A stretch of DNA of 64,000 nt. Origin: Aurantimonas endophytica (GTDB taxonomy: Bacteria; Pseudomonadota; Alphaproteobacteria; Rhizobiales; Rhizobiaceae). Positions within the stretch are counted from its first letter, which is position 1. Each line of letters begins with the position of its first letter. Under the pieces are notes generated by a model. It was not told the origin of the DNA and did no database searches. It worked only from the letters and a program-made list of their open reading frames with translations. The stretch covers positions 124,001 through 188,000 of the forward strand of contig NZ_JACIEM010000003.1 in the NCBI RefSeq assembly GCF_014196845.1. The letters are read 5' to 3'. A program made the position numbers and the translations under genes. This document shows, piece by piece, positions 36,689-45,608 of this stretch.

Positions 36689-38005
36689 TTACTGGGCAGC
36701 CGCGGCCGAAGCGCCGCCGCAGGTCTTCGTCTCGGTGTTGTAGTTCCCGCAATTGATCGGGTCGGTCCAGTCGGCCTCCAGGGGCTTGGACTCCGGCAGG
36801 AAGTCCGACCAGGCGTCGCCGGGGACCAGTTCCTCGGTCTCGCTGACGATGTCGAACTGGCCTTCGGCGTTGATCTCCCCGATCAGCACCGGCTTGGTGA
36901 TGTGGTGGTTCGGCAGCATGGTGGAGACGCCGCCGGTGAGGTTGGCCTGCTCGATGCCCGGCAGGGCGGCGATGACCGCGTCGGCCTCGGTCGTGCCGGC
37001 CTTCTCGACGGCCTTCACCCACATGTTGAAGCCGATATAGTGGGCTTCCATCGGGTCGTTGGTCACGCGCTCCTCGTTGCCGATGAAGGCCTTCCACTTC
37101 TCGATGAACTCTGCGTTCTCCGGCGTGTCGACCGACATGAAGTAGTTCCAGGCGGCGAGGTGGCCGACCAGCGGGCCGGTGTCGATGCCGGCGAGTTCTT
37201 CCTCGCCGACCGAGAATGCCACTACCGGGATATCGGTCGCGGCGATGCCCTGGTTGGCGAGTTCCTTGTAGAACGGCACGTTGGCGTCACCGTTGACGGT
37301 CGAGACGACCGCGGTCTTCTTGCCGGCCGAGCCGAATTCCTTGATCGCGGCGACTTCGGTCTGCCAGTCGGAGAAACCGAACGGCGTGTAGTTGATCTTG
37401 ATGTCCTCGGCCGCGACGCCCTTGTCCATCAGATACTGCTCGAGGATCTTGTTGGTGGTGCGCGGATAGACGTAGTCGGTGCCCTCGAGCACCCAGCGCT
37501 CGACGCCTTCTTCCATCAGATAGTCGACGGCCGGGATCGCCTGCTGGTTGGGGGCGGCGCCGGTGTAGAAGATGTTCTTCGACGATTCCTCGCCCTCGTA
37601 CTGGACCGGGTAGAACACCACGGTGTTCAGCTCCTCGGCGACCGGTAGGATCGACTTGCGCGACACCGACGTCCAGCAGCAGAACACCGCCGCGACGTCC
37701 TGCGCGGAGACCAGGTCGCGCATGCGCTCGGCAAACAGCGGCCAGTCGGAGGCCGGATCGACGACGACGGCCTCGAGCGGCCGGCCGAGCAGGCCGCCCT
37801 TCTTGTTCTGCTCGTCGATGAGCATCAGCATGACGTCCTTGAGGGTCGTCTCGGAGATCGCCATCGTGCCGGAGAGCGAGTGCAGGACGCCGACCTTGAT
37901 CGGCTCCCCGCTCGGCGCGTCCTGGGCGGCGGCTCCGGTGAGCGCCACGCCTGTCATTGCCGCCGCGGCGGCAAGGCCCCGGATCCATTTGAAGGGTGAG
38001 TTCAT
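36689..38005 (-). CDS. urtA: Urea ABC transporter substrate-binding protein UrtA
   Basis: 438 aa periplasmic urea-binding protein. The signal peptide ends near GAAAQDAP (about residue 28). UrtA features: IKVGVLHSLSGTMAISETTLKD, VFCCWTSVSRKSILPV, FYPVQYEGEESSKNIFYTGA, WVLEGTDYVYPRTTNKIL and the C-terminal DPINCGNYNTETKTCGG with a Cys pair. First gene of urtABCDE, with a sigma-54 promoter 54-70 bp upstream of the ATG. Confidence 0.97.
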   Translation of the reverse strand: MNSPFKWIRGLAAAAAMTGVALTGAAAQDAPSGEPIKVGVLHSLSGTMAISETTLKDVMLMLIDEQNKKGGLLGRPLEAVVVDPASDWPLFAERMRDLVSAQDVAAVFCCWTSVSRKSILPVAEELNTVVFYPVQYEGEESSKNIFYTGAAPNQQAIPAVDYLMEEGVERWVLEGTDYVYPRTTNKILEQYLMDKGVAAEDIKINYTPFGFSDWQTEVAAIKEFGSAGKKTAVVSTVNGDANVPFYKELANQGIAATDIPVVAFSVGEEELAGIDTGPLVGHLAAWNYFMSVDTPENAEFIEKWKAFIGNEERVTNDPMEAHYIGFNMWVKAVEKAGTTEADAVIAALPGIEQANLTGGVSTMLPNHHITKPVLIGEINAEGQFDIVSETEELVPGDAWSDFLPESKPLEADWTDPINCGNYNTETKTCGGASAAAAQ

Positions 38006-38058
38006 GCGCCATCTCCACTCGTTTCGGCCCCGACGCGGTCGGGTTACGAATGAAACGG

Positions 38059-38075
38059 AGCAAAGCCCGTGCCAA
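38059..38075 (-). promoter_or_regulatory. Sigma-54 (RpoN) promoter of urtA
   Basis: On the minus strand TTGGCACG-GGCT-TTGCT matches the RpoN consensus YTGGCACG-N4-TTGCW at every defined position. Transcription would start about 12 bp downstream, giving a leader near 40 nt before the urtA ATG. NtrC is the usual activator for urea transport; a clear NtrC site was not identified, although an imperfect CTGCG/CGCAG repeat occurs near 38200-38220. Confidence 0.85.
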
Positions 38076-38235
38076 TCTCGGCAGATGCGCGGGCAGCGTC
38101 GGCGTACTGTGCCTCGTATGGAGTCACGCAGCCCGGGCCGCGCTCAATAATTCGGCAGGCGTATCATCCGGACTTAAACTGCGCCTATTAAACGGGCAGC
38201 TGCGCAATTTTTCTACGCAGATGCCACGCCTTGCG

Positions 38236-38445
38236 TCAGATCGGCTGCTTGCGCTCTTCCGGCCAGCCGCATTCCCAGCGTTTGACCGTCCATTGCGGAT
38301 GGTCCCCGACCCAGGCGGCGACATAGGGCGTCGACAGCATCATGCATTGCGCCAGCGAGCCGCGGCTCTCGTAGGCGAGCCGCTCCTCGCGGCAGGACGA
38401 GGGGTCTGAGACCAAGCAGACGGTCAGGATCAGGTCGATCATCAT
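38236..38445 (-). CDS. Small cysteine-containing hypothetical protein
   Basis: 69 aa. The N-terminus is hydrophobic (MMIDLILTVCLVS) and could be a signal or anchor. Four cysteines (positions 10, 18, 34, 59) and tryptophans in the pattern AWVGDHPQWTVKRWECGW give it a real-protein look. A GGGAG site precedes the start. Similar small proteins are common in alphaproteobacteria as hypotheticals. It is upstream of urtA on the same strand, but the sigma-54 promoter lies between them. Confidence 0.62.
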   Translation of the reverse strand: MMIDLILTVCLVSDPSSCREERLAYESRGSLAQCMMLSTPYVAAWVGDHPQWTVKRWECGWPEERKQPI

Positions 38446-38630
38446 GTCACTCCCGGAGTGGGTGCCCTGCCGGCGTCATGCCGCAAGCCGAAGCTACGGA
38501 CGGAACGGCGCCTGGATGCTTTTCTAGGGCCGGCAACCGCGCGCGGCAGGGCCACTGCGACAGGATGTGGCAGGCGCCATCATCGAAAGCCCGGGGCAGA
38601 GGCATGTGACCGTCCGGCGCAGGGCCGAGG

Positions 38631-39440
38631 TCACACCGGCAGGAAGATCTCGCCCTTGCCGAGCACCGCCGTGTCTCCGCCGATCCGCCGCATCGGGGCG
38701 CCGTCGAAGGGCAGCGGCGCGAGTTCGCCAGCGGCGAGTTCCCGCGCCATCACCCGCAGGATCAGGAGGTCGGCTGGGCCGTTGTCGAGGAAGGTCGGGC
38801 CGAGGCGCTCGGCACCGCCGCAGAGGATCAGCGTGCCGCGCTTCATCAGCCGCCCGGGCGTGCCGCGGGCGATGCCGCCGGCGATCAGCGTTCCGGCGAT
38901 CATCCGGCTGCCGGCATCCTCGCCGAGTTCGCCGGCGACCATGATCGTGCCCCGGCGCATCCGGTCGGCGGCGCGGCTGCCGGCGCTGCCCCCGACGCGG
39001 ATCGCGCCGCCGCGCATGCCGGCCATCTCGCCCGGCATGGGCCCGCCGAGCCGCTGCCCGGCATTGCCGCCGATCGACAGGAAGCCGCCGCTCATGCCGG
39101 ACCCCGCGAGCCCGCCGACCGAACCGGAAACCGTCAGCCGCCCGCCTTGCATCAGCCGGCCGACGCGCCAGCCCGCATCGCCCTCGACATGGATCTCGCC
39201 GCCGTCCAGCGCCTCGCCGATCCGGTCGAACCGGTCCGAGCCGCCCTCGAAGCGGATCGAGGCCGCGTCGCTGCCGTCGAGGGCGAACACGTCGCCGACC
39301 GTCAGCAGCTGCCGCGTCGTGCCGACCGGCAGCGCCGCGATCTCGGCCGTCGACAGGCCGGCGAGCCGGGCCGGCGTCAGCACCGACAGGTCGAGCCGCT
39401 GCTCGGGCTCGGCCTTCTTGCGGAAGGTCAGGCCGCTCAT
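38631..39440 (-). CDS. fhcC: Formyltransferase/hydrolase complex subunit C, FhcC
   Basis: 269 aa homologue of formylmethanofuran dehydrogenase subunit C. Most of it is a right-handed beta-helix of repeated Gly-rich turns (VGRLMQGGRLTVSGSVGG, GEMAGMRGGAIRVGGSAG, RMRRGTIMVAGELGEDAG in part), the glutamate-synthase C-terminal fold. It is a structural part of Fhc, which transfers formyl from H4MPT to methylofuran and hydrolyses it to formate. Last gene of pcd-fhcBADC; four-base overlap with fhcD. Confidence 0.95.
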   Translation of the reverse strand: MSGLTFRKKAEPEQRLDLSVLTPARLAGLSTAEIAALPVGTTRQLLTVGDVFALDGSDAASIRFEGGSDRFDRIGEALDGGEIHVEGDAGWRVGRLMQGGRLTVSGSVGGLAGSGMSGGFLSIGGNAGQRLGGPMPGEMAGMRGGAIRVGGSAGSRAADRMRRGTIMVAGELGEDAGSRMIAGTLIAGGIARGTPGRLMKRGTLILCGGAERLGPTFLDNGPADLLILRVMARELAAGELAPLPFDGAPMRRIGGDTAVLGKGEIFLPV

Positions 39441-40348
39441 GGCAGGATATCCTTGAGGTGGAAGTGATGCGGCCCGAGATTGCCGCCGTAATTGCCGGCG
39501 CCGATCCGCAGCGCCCCCTCGTCGGGCCCGAGGTCGACGGCCGCCTTCAGCCCGGCGCGCATGGCTTCTGCCACCGCATCGGCGCTCAGCCCGTCGATGA
39601 CGATCTCCAGCACCGAGCCGATTTCGGGCCCCAGCGCGGAAGGCGTGACGCCCTTCAGCGTCGGGCAGTAGGCGTCGTTGGTCGAGGCCATCATGCCCTT
39701 GTACTTGCCGCCGACCTTGGAGCCGGAGCGCACGATCCCGCCGGGGAACGGCATGATCACGTCCGGCACGGCGCGCATCGCCTCGACGGCGGCTTCGGCC
39801 GCCGCCAGCGCCTGGCGCGAGCCGCGGGCAAGGAACAGGAGATTGCCGCCGCCGACCCCCTGGGACGTGATGCCGGTCTTCGCCTCGCAGAGGAACTCGC
39901 CCTCCATCACTGGCATGCGCCAGAAGTGCTTGTCGCCGAACTTCTTGGAGATCTGCCAGCCATCGGCGAAATAGCGGATCGCCGAGCCGAGATCGATCTC
40001 GCTCTCCCCGGCCAGATCGGCATAGCAGGCGGACGACGGGCTGGTCAGGATGCACTGGCCGAGCCGCGTGCCGAGCTGTTTGACGACCCCCGCCCTGTCC
40101 ATCGAGAACAGGAGGATGCGCATGCCCGGGCGACCGTCCCGGCTTTCCTCTGGCGGCACGATGCGGTCGATCCCCGCCTCGCAGCCGCAGGCGATCACCG
40201 AGGTGGCGAAGCCGGTGAAGGAGCGCGCCGCCTCGAGCGCCCATTTCTCGCTGTCGGCCGTCACCTGGATCGCCGTCCCGCTCATCGGGAAGGCTTCGGC
40301 GAAGGTGTCGTCGATGACGACGCCGTTGATCGTCGCGGCGGTGTTCAT
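39437..40348 (-). CDS. fhcD: Formylmethanofuran:H4MPT formyltransferase, FhcD
   Basis: 303 aa Ftr-family transferase, normal size. Features: INGVVIDDTFAEAFPM at the N-terminus, VIACGCEAGIDR, RPGMRILLFSM and GNYGGNLGPHHFHLKDILP at the C-terminus. The start at 40348 is chosen because it overlaps the fhcA stop as ATGA; an ATG three codons upstream (40357) is possible. It passes the formyl group from H4MPT to methylofuran within the Fhc complex. Confidence 0.95.
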   Translation of the reverse strand: MNTAATINGVVIDDTFAEAFPMSGTAIQVTADSEKWALEAARSFTGFATSVIACGCEAGIDRIVPPEESRDGRPGMRILLFSMDRAGVVKQLGTRLGQCILTSPSSACYADLAGESEIDLGSAIRYFADGWQISKKFGDKHFWRMPVMEGEFLCEAKTGITSQGVGGGNLLFLARGSRQALAAAEAAVEAMRAVPDVIMPFPGGIVRSGSKVGGKYKGMMASTNDAYCPTLKGVTPSALGPEIGSVLEIVIDGLSADAVAEAMRAGLKAAVDLGPDEGALRIGAGNYGGNLGPHHFHLKDILP

Positions 40349-41985
40349 GTCCGGCATGCCACCACCCTGAACGATTCGCCCTGCCCGATGGCGTGTTCCG
40401 GCACCTCGAACCATTTGGCCGGCAGGCCGTAGCGATCGTCGAAATAGGTCTCCAGCCGCCGCGCCATCGCTCTGTCGGGCTCGGGCCGCACGGTGAGCGT
40501 GCGGCCGGTCGTGCGGTTCACCACCTGGCCGTCCTTCACGACCAGCGTCCCGTCCTTGAAGACATAGGCGGCTCTGCCGAACATCGCCGCCTTGTCGGCG
40601 CCCGGCCGATAGACCGCGATGTCGCCGACCGCCCCGGCACCGAGATGCCCGCGATCGGGCGTGCCGAGCAGCCGCGCCGGCGCCGCGCGGGTCATCGTCG
40701 CGATCTCGTCCAGCGTGTATTCGCGGGTGATCTCGGCCAGCGTCGTCATCGCCAGCACCGATTTCGGCAGCGCCTCCAGCCAGCGCTGGCGGACGTTGCG
40801 GTCCATCAGCAGCGCGAAGATCTCCGGATAGGCGGTGAACGGCGCGCCGTTCGGATGGTCGGTGGTGAAGAACACCCGCGACGGGTCGTCGATCAGGAGG
40901 AACAGCTCCAGCCCGATCGCCCATTGCAGCGCGTTGAAGTAGCTGGATTTCTTGTATTCCATCGGCACGACGCCGCCGCCATTCGCCTCGTGGTCGAAGA
41001 TCACCGACTTGCCGGGGCTCGCCTGCGCCCGGCCGACGAACTGCCGCAGCTCGTCGGAGGAGATCGTCACGGTCTGGCCGAACATGACCTGGCCGATGTC
41101 GACCGTGACTTCCTTCGTGCGGTTCACCAGTTCCGCCAGCCGCTGGCCCTCGGAGGAGAAGCGGCGCTCGCCCCCCGTTCCGTAGCCGTAGAACTGCAGA
41201 TGCGCCAGATGCAGCGGCTGTCCCTCGGCGGCCTCGATGGTCGCCACGGCGGACGCGGCGGAGTCGCCCGGAACGCCGAGATTGTTGCAGTGGACGTGCA
41301 GCGGATGCGGGATGCCGAGCTGCGTCACCGCCGCCTGCAGCGTCTTGACGATGCGCCGCGAAGTGACGCCGTAGTCCGGCACCTCGTCGTCGAAATCGAA
41401 CTTGCGGACGTTCTCCTTGAAGGCGGCCGAGCCGCCGGCATTGATGCATTTGACGCCCAGCGCGCGGGACGCCGAGACGGTCCAGGCGACATAGTCCTCG
41501 ATGGCGTTCTCGCTCTCGCCGTTGCGGATCATCGACATCAGGAAATCGTCGTTGCCGAGCACGACCAGCGTCGCCTTGTCGATGATCGGGATGTCGGCAA
41601 GCTCGAGATGCGCGTGCAGCGCCGAGGACGGCGCCATCGCCGGCTCGACCACGGTGGTGAAGCCCATCTCGGCGTAGCGCAGGCCCGTTTCCTCGGTCGT
41701 CCAGCCGACGCGCGACAGCGCGGTCGTATCCGGCCGTGCCTGGAACGCCCGATGGAATTCCGGCAGCAGCAGCCGTGCCGTGTTCACGTGGCCGCCGGCG
41801 ATGTGCGAGTGGATGTCGATGGCGCCGGCCATGACGATCAGGCCCTTGCAGTCGATCGTCTCGCCCGCCTCGCGCCCGTCGCTCGGCGCCTCGACCACCA
41901 CCCCGTCCTCGACATAGATGTCGCCGACCGCGTCGACGCCATTGGCCGGATCGACGACGTGCCCGTCCTTGAGACGCGTCAGCAT
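40345..41985 (-). CDS. fhcA: Formylmethanofuran hydrolase subunit FhcA
   Basis: 546 aa amidohydrolase-superfamily subunit that hydrolyses formylmethylofuran to formate. The metal motif AIDIHSHIAGGHVN has H59 and H61; further metal ligands are likely in LHVHCNNLG, HLAHLQFYGYG and FFTTDHPNGAPF. The last of these carries the conserved Asp. A GAGGA site precedes the ATG, which is 25 bp after fhcB. In methylotrophs the complex works as a hydrolase, not a redox enzyme. Confidence 0.95.
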   Translation of the reverse strand: MLTRLKDGHVVDPANGVDAVGDIYVEDGVVVEAPSDGREAGETIDCKGLIVMAGAIDIHSHIAGGHVNTARLLLPEFHRAFQARPDTTALSRVGWTTEETGLRYAEMGFTTVVEPAMAPSSALHAHLELADIPIIDKATLVVLGNDDFLMSMIRNGESENAIEDYVAWTVSASRALGVKCINAGGSAAFKENVRKFDFDDEVPDYGVTSRRIVKTLQAAVTQLGIPHPLHVHCNNLGVPGDSAASAVATIEAAEGQPLHLAHLQFYGYGTGGERRFSSEGQRLAELVNRTKEVTVDIGQVMFGQTVTISSDELRQFVGRAQASPGKSVIFDHEANGGGVVPMEYKKSSYFNALQWAIGLELFLLIDDPSRVFFTTDHPNGAPFTAYPEIFALLMDRNVRQRWLEALPKSVLAMTTLAEITREYTLDEIATMTRAAPARLLGTPDRGHLGAGAVGDIAVYRPGADKAAMFGRAAYVFKDGTLVVKDGQVVNRTTGRTLTVRPEPDRAMARRLETYFDDRYGLPAKWFEVPEHAIGQGESFRVVACRT

Positions 41986-42010
41986 GAGCAGTCCTCGTTG
42001 ATCATCGTCT

Positions 42011-43159
42011 TCATGCGGCGGCTCCCGTCGTCGCATTGCCGAGCGCGGCGGCGATCGCCGCGAGTACATCCGCGGCTGGCGGCTGCGCTCCGGTTTCCGT
42101 CGCGGCGAACGGCACGAAACCGCCGAAGCGCTCATTGTGGAGGACGCCGTCGTGGTCACGTCCTGCCATACCCGCGTCGAAGCGGATCCTCGGCGGGTTC
42201 GTCCATGCGGCGGATCCCTCGCCGATGGCTATGACCGGCAGGCGGCCCGACCATTCCGGCTCCGGCGACGCCGCGCCGGCGAGGCCGGCAACGTGGACCG
42301 CCAGATCCGCCTCGCCCGAAGCGATCAGATGCCCGGCGTCGTAGAGGTCGGGGTCATGGTCGGCGAAACCGCGTCCGAAGCCGACCCGCAGCGGGAAGCC
42401 GGTCGTCCACGTCGCCACCAATGCGGCACCGAAGGCCTGCTCCGGGCCGAACAGCGGCAGGCTGGTGAAACGGGTCTCAGCGTTGAGGTCGAAGACGAGG
42501 CCCGAGAGCATCTCGATAGCCAGTTCGTCCATTTCCGCGACGGCGAAGATGGCGCAGCCGAAGCCCGCTCCCTTTACCCATGCGGCGATCGCTGCGGCCT
42601 GCTCGCCGGTAATCGGCCCCTCGCCGAAGCGATGACCGGCGACGGCCGCCCGGATCATCGACAGCGCATCGGCGATGCCCTCCGCTGGGCAGGCGATGGG
42701 CTCGACGGAAGCTCGTGGAATGTCGGCACCGCCCTCGGGGGCGCCGAGCCAGCGGATTTCGCGCTTGCCGCGTGTCTCTCTGCCGAGGTCGGGCTCGTGG
42801 TCGAACAGGAAGTCCGGCAGATCGGGCGACTGCGCGAAGGCGTCGCCGACGATGAGGACGCGGTCGGCGCGCCGACGGATTTCGGCAGGGGCGCCGATCA
42901 TCATGCCGCTGTCGCGGATCGCCGTGATCGCGGGATAGATCGCGGCTGACGCCTGGTGGTCGATCACCGCCCCGGCGATCCGGGCAAGGCCGAGGGCGGC
43001 GCGGATCCCGGCGACATCCGTCGCCAGTCCCGTGACCACCGGCAATCGGCTGCCGCCGATGAGCGCTGCCGCCGCAGCGACGGCTTCCGGCACCGATACC
43101 GGCCGGCCGTCGATCCATGCATGTCCCAAAACGAATCGCTTCCTGTGCCCTGTCGCCAA
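42011..43159 (-). CDS. fhcB: Formyltransferase/hydrolase complex subunit B, FhcB
   Basis: 382 aa, related to the tungsten/molybdopterin subunit of archaeal formylmethanofuran dehydrogenase. It has only two cysteines and no CxxC iron-sulfur motif, as expected for methylotroph Fhc, where this subunit has lost redox activity. Conserved stretches are VLGHAWIDGRPVSV, HQASAAIYPAITAIRDSGMM and FGRGFADHDPDLYDA. No ATG opens the frame; the TTG at 43159 has GAGG seven bases upstream. It lies 45 bp after the pcd gene. Confidence 0.9.
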   Translation of the reverse strand: MATGHRKRFVLGHAWIDGRPVSVPEAVAAAAALIGGSRLPVVTGLATDVAGIRAALGLARIAGAVIDHQASAAIYPAITAIRDSGMMIGAPAEIRRRADRVLIVGDAFAQSPDLPDFLFDHEPDLGRETRGKREIRWLGAPEGGADIPRASVEPIACPAEGIADALSMIRAAVAGHRFGEGPITGEQAAAIAAWVKGAGFGCAIFAVAEMDELAIEMLSGLVFDLNAETRFTSLPLFGPEQAFGAALVATWTTGFPLRVGFGRGFADHDPDLYDAGHLIASGEADLAVHVAGLAGAASPEPEWSGRLPVIAIGEGSAAWTNPPRIRFDAGMAGRDHDGVLHNERFGGFVPFAATETGAQPPAADVLAAIAAALGNATTGAAA

Positions 43160-43204
43160 GATACCGCCTCGACCGGCGAGGTCAAAGTCCCCGCCGTTCC
43201 GGCA

Positions 43205-43576
43205 TCAGTGCTTGTCGTATTTGATATAGGCAAAGCGCGGGTCGTCGGGCGTCCCGGAAAGCGGGCCGTCTTCCTTGCCCGGCTGCCAGTTCACCACTTC
43301 CTCGATCTTCTTCGCCAGCGCGAAGTCCGAGTCGGTGATGCCCTTGGCGGCATGGTTCATCAGCCGCACCTCGACCCAGGCGTAGGAAGCGGTGATGTCG
43401 GGATGGTGGAAGGCCGCCTCGGCGAGATGGCCGACGGTGTTGATCACCATCAGCGTGCCCTTCCAGCCATGCGTCTTGTAGGTCCGCCGGATCCAGCCGT
43501 CCTCGAGCCGCCATGTCGGCAGCTCCTTCGCCAGCCGTTCGGTGACCTCCTGGTCGGTATAGGTCTTCGCTGCCAT
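43205..43576 (-). CDS. Pterin-4a-carbinolamine dehydratase-like protein
   Basis: 123 aa PCD/DCoH fold. The motif AAFHHPDITASYAWVEVRL followed by NHAAKGITDSDFALAKKIEEV is the family active-site pattern. True dehydratases recycle tetrahydropterins; here, as first gene of the fhcBADC operon, it more likely acts on tetrahydromethanopterin or its precursors. PCD-like genes are known in methylotroph C1 clusters. The start at 43576 leaves a GGGGAG site at 6 bases; an ATG two codons upstream sits on top of that site. Confidence 0.88.
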   Translation of the reverse strand: MAAKTYTDQEVTERLAKELPTWRLEDGWIRRTYKTHGWKGTLMVINTVGHLAEAAFHHPDITASYAWVEVRLMNHAAKGITDSDFALAKKIEEVVNWQPGKEDGPLSGTPDDPRFAYIKYDKH

Positions 43577-43588
43577 GGCCATCTCCCC

Positions 43589-43616
43589 TTGCCGCATCCG
43601 TGCTCGCCCCGATAAT
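43589..43616 (+). promoter_or_regulatory. Possible promoter in the pcd / beta-RFAP synthase divergent gap
   Basis: TTGCCG-N16-GATAAT fits a sigma-70 promoter for the plus-strand gene at 43649. The overlapping TATTAT on the minus strand (43617-43612) could serve pcd, though no good -35 box was found for it. The gap is only 72 bp, so the two operons must share this region. Confidence 0.35.
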
Positions 43617-43648
43617 AGGGTGCGGGCACCCGGAAGGCAGGGGACAAA

Positions 43649-44632
43649 TTGACAGAGGACGTCGTCAGCGTCTCGGCGCCCGCGCGCCTGCATCTCGGCT
43701 TCCTCGATCCGGGCGGCCGATCGGGCCGGCGATTCGGCGGAATCGGGCTGGCGCTGGCCGAGCCGGCGACCCGCCTGTCGATCCGCCGCGCGCCCGAGGA
43801 CCGGGCCGACGGGGCGGAGGCCGGGCGCGCTCTCGCGCATTTGAACGCCATGCGCCGGCATCTCGGCCTCGGCGACCGGCGCTATGCACTCACCTTTTCG
43901 GAAACCATCCCGCCGCATGCCGGCCTCGGTTCCGGCACCCAGCTGGCGCTCGCCGTGGCCACCGGCCTGCGGGCGATCGAGGGGCTGGCGCCGGACCCTG
44001 CCGGCGACGCCGCGCTTCTCGGGCGGGGCAACCGTTCCGGCCTCGGCGCCGCCTTCGTCAGTGCCGGCGGCGTCGCGGTCGACGGCGGCAAGGGGCCGAC
44101 CGACGTGCCGCCGCCGATCATCGCCCGCCTGCCGTTTCCCGACGAGTGGCGGGTCCTGCTGGTCCTCGACCCCCGAACCGAAGGGTTTCACGGCGAGGAC
44201 GAGCTCAAGGCCTTCGCCAGCCTTCCGGCCTTCGCCGAGATCGACACCGCGCTGATCTGCCGGCTCGTACTGCTGGAGGCACTGCCGGCTCTCGCCGAAG
44301 CCGACATCGCCGGCTTCGGCGCGGCCATCGCGACGATCCAGCAGATGGTCGGCAGCCATTTCGCCCCCGCCCAGGGGGGGATCTTCACCAGCCCGGCCGT
44401 GGCCCGCGTCTGTGCCATGCTCGCTGCCGAAGGCGCGCATGGGATCGGGCAGAGTTCCTGGGGCCCCACTGGCTTTGCCTTCGCACCCTCGCAGGAGGAG
44501 GCTGACCGTCTCTCCCGCACAGTCGCCGAAGCCGTCGCCGAGGCCGGGCTGACGCTGCGCGTCGTCGCCGGCCGCAATGCCGGCTCGCGCATCGAGCGGT
44601 CGCCGCTCCGGCGCATCGCCGGCACCGGCTGA
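43649..44632 (+). CDS. Beta-ribofuranosylaminobenzene 5'-phosphate synthase
   Basis: 327 aa GHMP-kinase-fold enzyme of the beta-RFAP synthase family. It condenses p-aminobenzoate (4-hydroxybenzoate in some archaea) with PRPP, the first committed step of H4MPT side-chain synthesis. Features: VSAPARLHLGFLDPGG, the nucleotide loop IPPHAGLGSGTQLALA (about 87-102), RGNRSGLGAAFVSAGG and GIGQSSWGPTGFAF. The start is a TTG five bases after AGGGG. First gene of the plus-strand C1 operon. Confidence 0.93.
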   Translation: MTEDVVSVSAPARLHLGFLDPGGRSGRRFGGIGLALAEPATRLSIRRAPEDRADGAEAGRALAHLNAMRRHLGLGDRRYALTFSETIPPHAGLGSGTQLALAVATGLRAIEGLAPDPAGDAALLGRGNRSGLGAAFVSAGGVAVDGGKGPTDVPPPIIARLPFPDEWRVLLVLDPRTEGFHGEDELKAFASLPAFAEIDTALICRLVLLEALPALAEADIAGFGAAIATIQQMVGSHFAPAQGGIFTSPAVARVCAMLAAEGAHGIGQSSWGPTGFAFAPSQEEADRLSRTVAEAVAEAGLTLRVVAGRNAGSRIERSPLRRIAGTG

Positions 44633-44711
44633 GCCGCGACGCGGACATCACCGACAAGGACCCGGTGCACGCCACCCGGGCAAAACGACATCCAAACTGG
44701 AGGAAACGAGA

Positions 44712-45608
44712 ATGGCCGAAAAGAACATCCTGCACATGCTGACGCCGCACAAGCATGTCAGCCCGTTCGACGTGAACATGGCGCTCGACGCCGGCTATGA
44801 CGCCGTGGTCCCCTACGAGGCGGTCGAGCTCGACGAGATCGGCGATCTCGTCCAGGACGTCATCTTCTCGCGCCCGCCCAATGTCGGCGTCCGGAGCGCC
44901 GTGTTCTTCGGCGGCGACGACGCGGTGCTGGCGCTCGACATGATCGATGCGGCGAAGAAGGCACTGGTGCCGCCCTTTGCCTGCAACATCATGGCCGATC
45001 CTGCCGGTTCGTTCACCACCGCCGCGGCCATGGTTGCCTGCGTCGAGCGGACCCTGAAGACCAAGAAGCAGAAGGCGCTCAAGGACGTCACCATCGCGGT
45101 CTTCGGCGCCACCGGCGTCGTCGGCTACTGCGCCGCGGTGATCGCCGCCCTGGAAGGCGCGAAGGTGAAGATCGTCGGCTATAGCGGGCTGGAGCGGGTC
45201 GAGGCGCGTGCCCGCGAAATGAAGGAACGCTTCGGCGCCGACGTCGAGGCGGTGGACGGGTCGAGTGACGAGAAGAACACGGAGATCGTCAAGGAGGTCG
45301 AGGTGATCCTGTCGGCAGCCAAGGCGGGCGTGCAGGTGCTCAGCGCGGCCCAGCTGAAGGCGGCGACGCGGCTGCTCGTGGCCGCCGACGTGAATGCCGT
45401 GCCGCCGCTGGGGCTGGAGGGCATCGACGTGATGGCCGACGAGGCGCCTATCCCGGGCACCGACGCGCTGGGCATCGGCGCGCTGGCCGTCGGGCCGATG
45501 AAGTCGAAGACCGAATACGGGCTGCTGAAGCGCATGATCGAGGCGAAGGAACCGCAGGTCCTCGACTTTCGTGATGCCTTCCAGCTTGCGCGAACGCTCG
45601 TGTCGTGA
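44712..45608 (+). CDS. mtdB: Methylene-H4MPT dehydrogenase MtdB
   Basis: 298 aa. It oxidises methylene-H4MPT to methenyl-H4MPT with NAD(P)+, right after Fae. The N-terminal half has DVNMALDAGYDAVVPYEAV; the Rossmann motif FGATGVVGYCAAV lies at 131-143; DVNAVPPLGLEGID and GIGALAVGPMKSKTEYGL are typical of Mtd proteins. A GGAGGAAA site precedes the ATG. It overlaps the next gene by four bases. Confidence 0.96.
   Translation: MAEKNILHMLTPHKHVSPFDVNMALDAGYDAVVPYEAVELDEIGDLVQDVIFSRPPNVGVRSAVFFGGDDAVLALDMIDAAKKALVPPFACNIMADPAGSFTTAAAMVACVERTLKTKKQKALKDVTIAVFGATGVVGYCAAVIAALEGAKVKIVGYSGLERVEARAREMKERFGADVEAVDGSSDEKNTEIVKEVEVILSAAKAGVQVLSAAQLKAATRLLVAADVNAVPPLGLEGIDVMADEAPIPGTDALGIGALAVGPMKSKTEYGLLKRMIEAKEPQVLDFRDAFQLARTLVS

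Noticed and set aside
40393-42234. A 613-codon open frame on the plus strand, opposite fhcA
   Set aside because: Shadow of fhcA, with no motif and atypical amino-acid composition.
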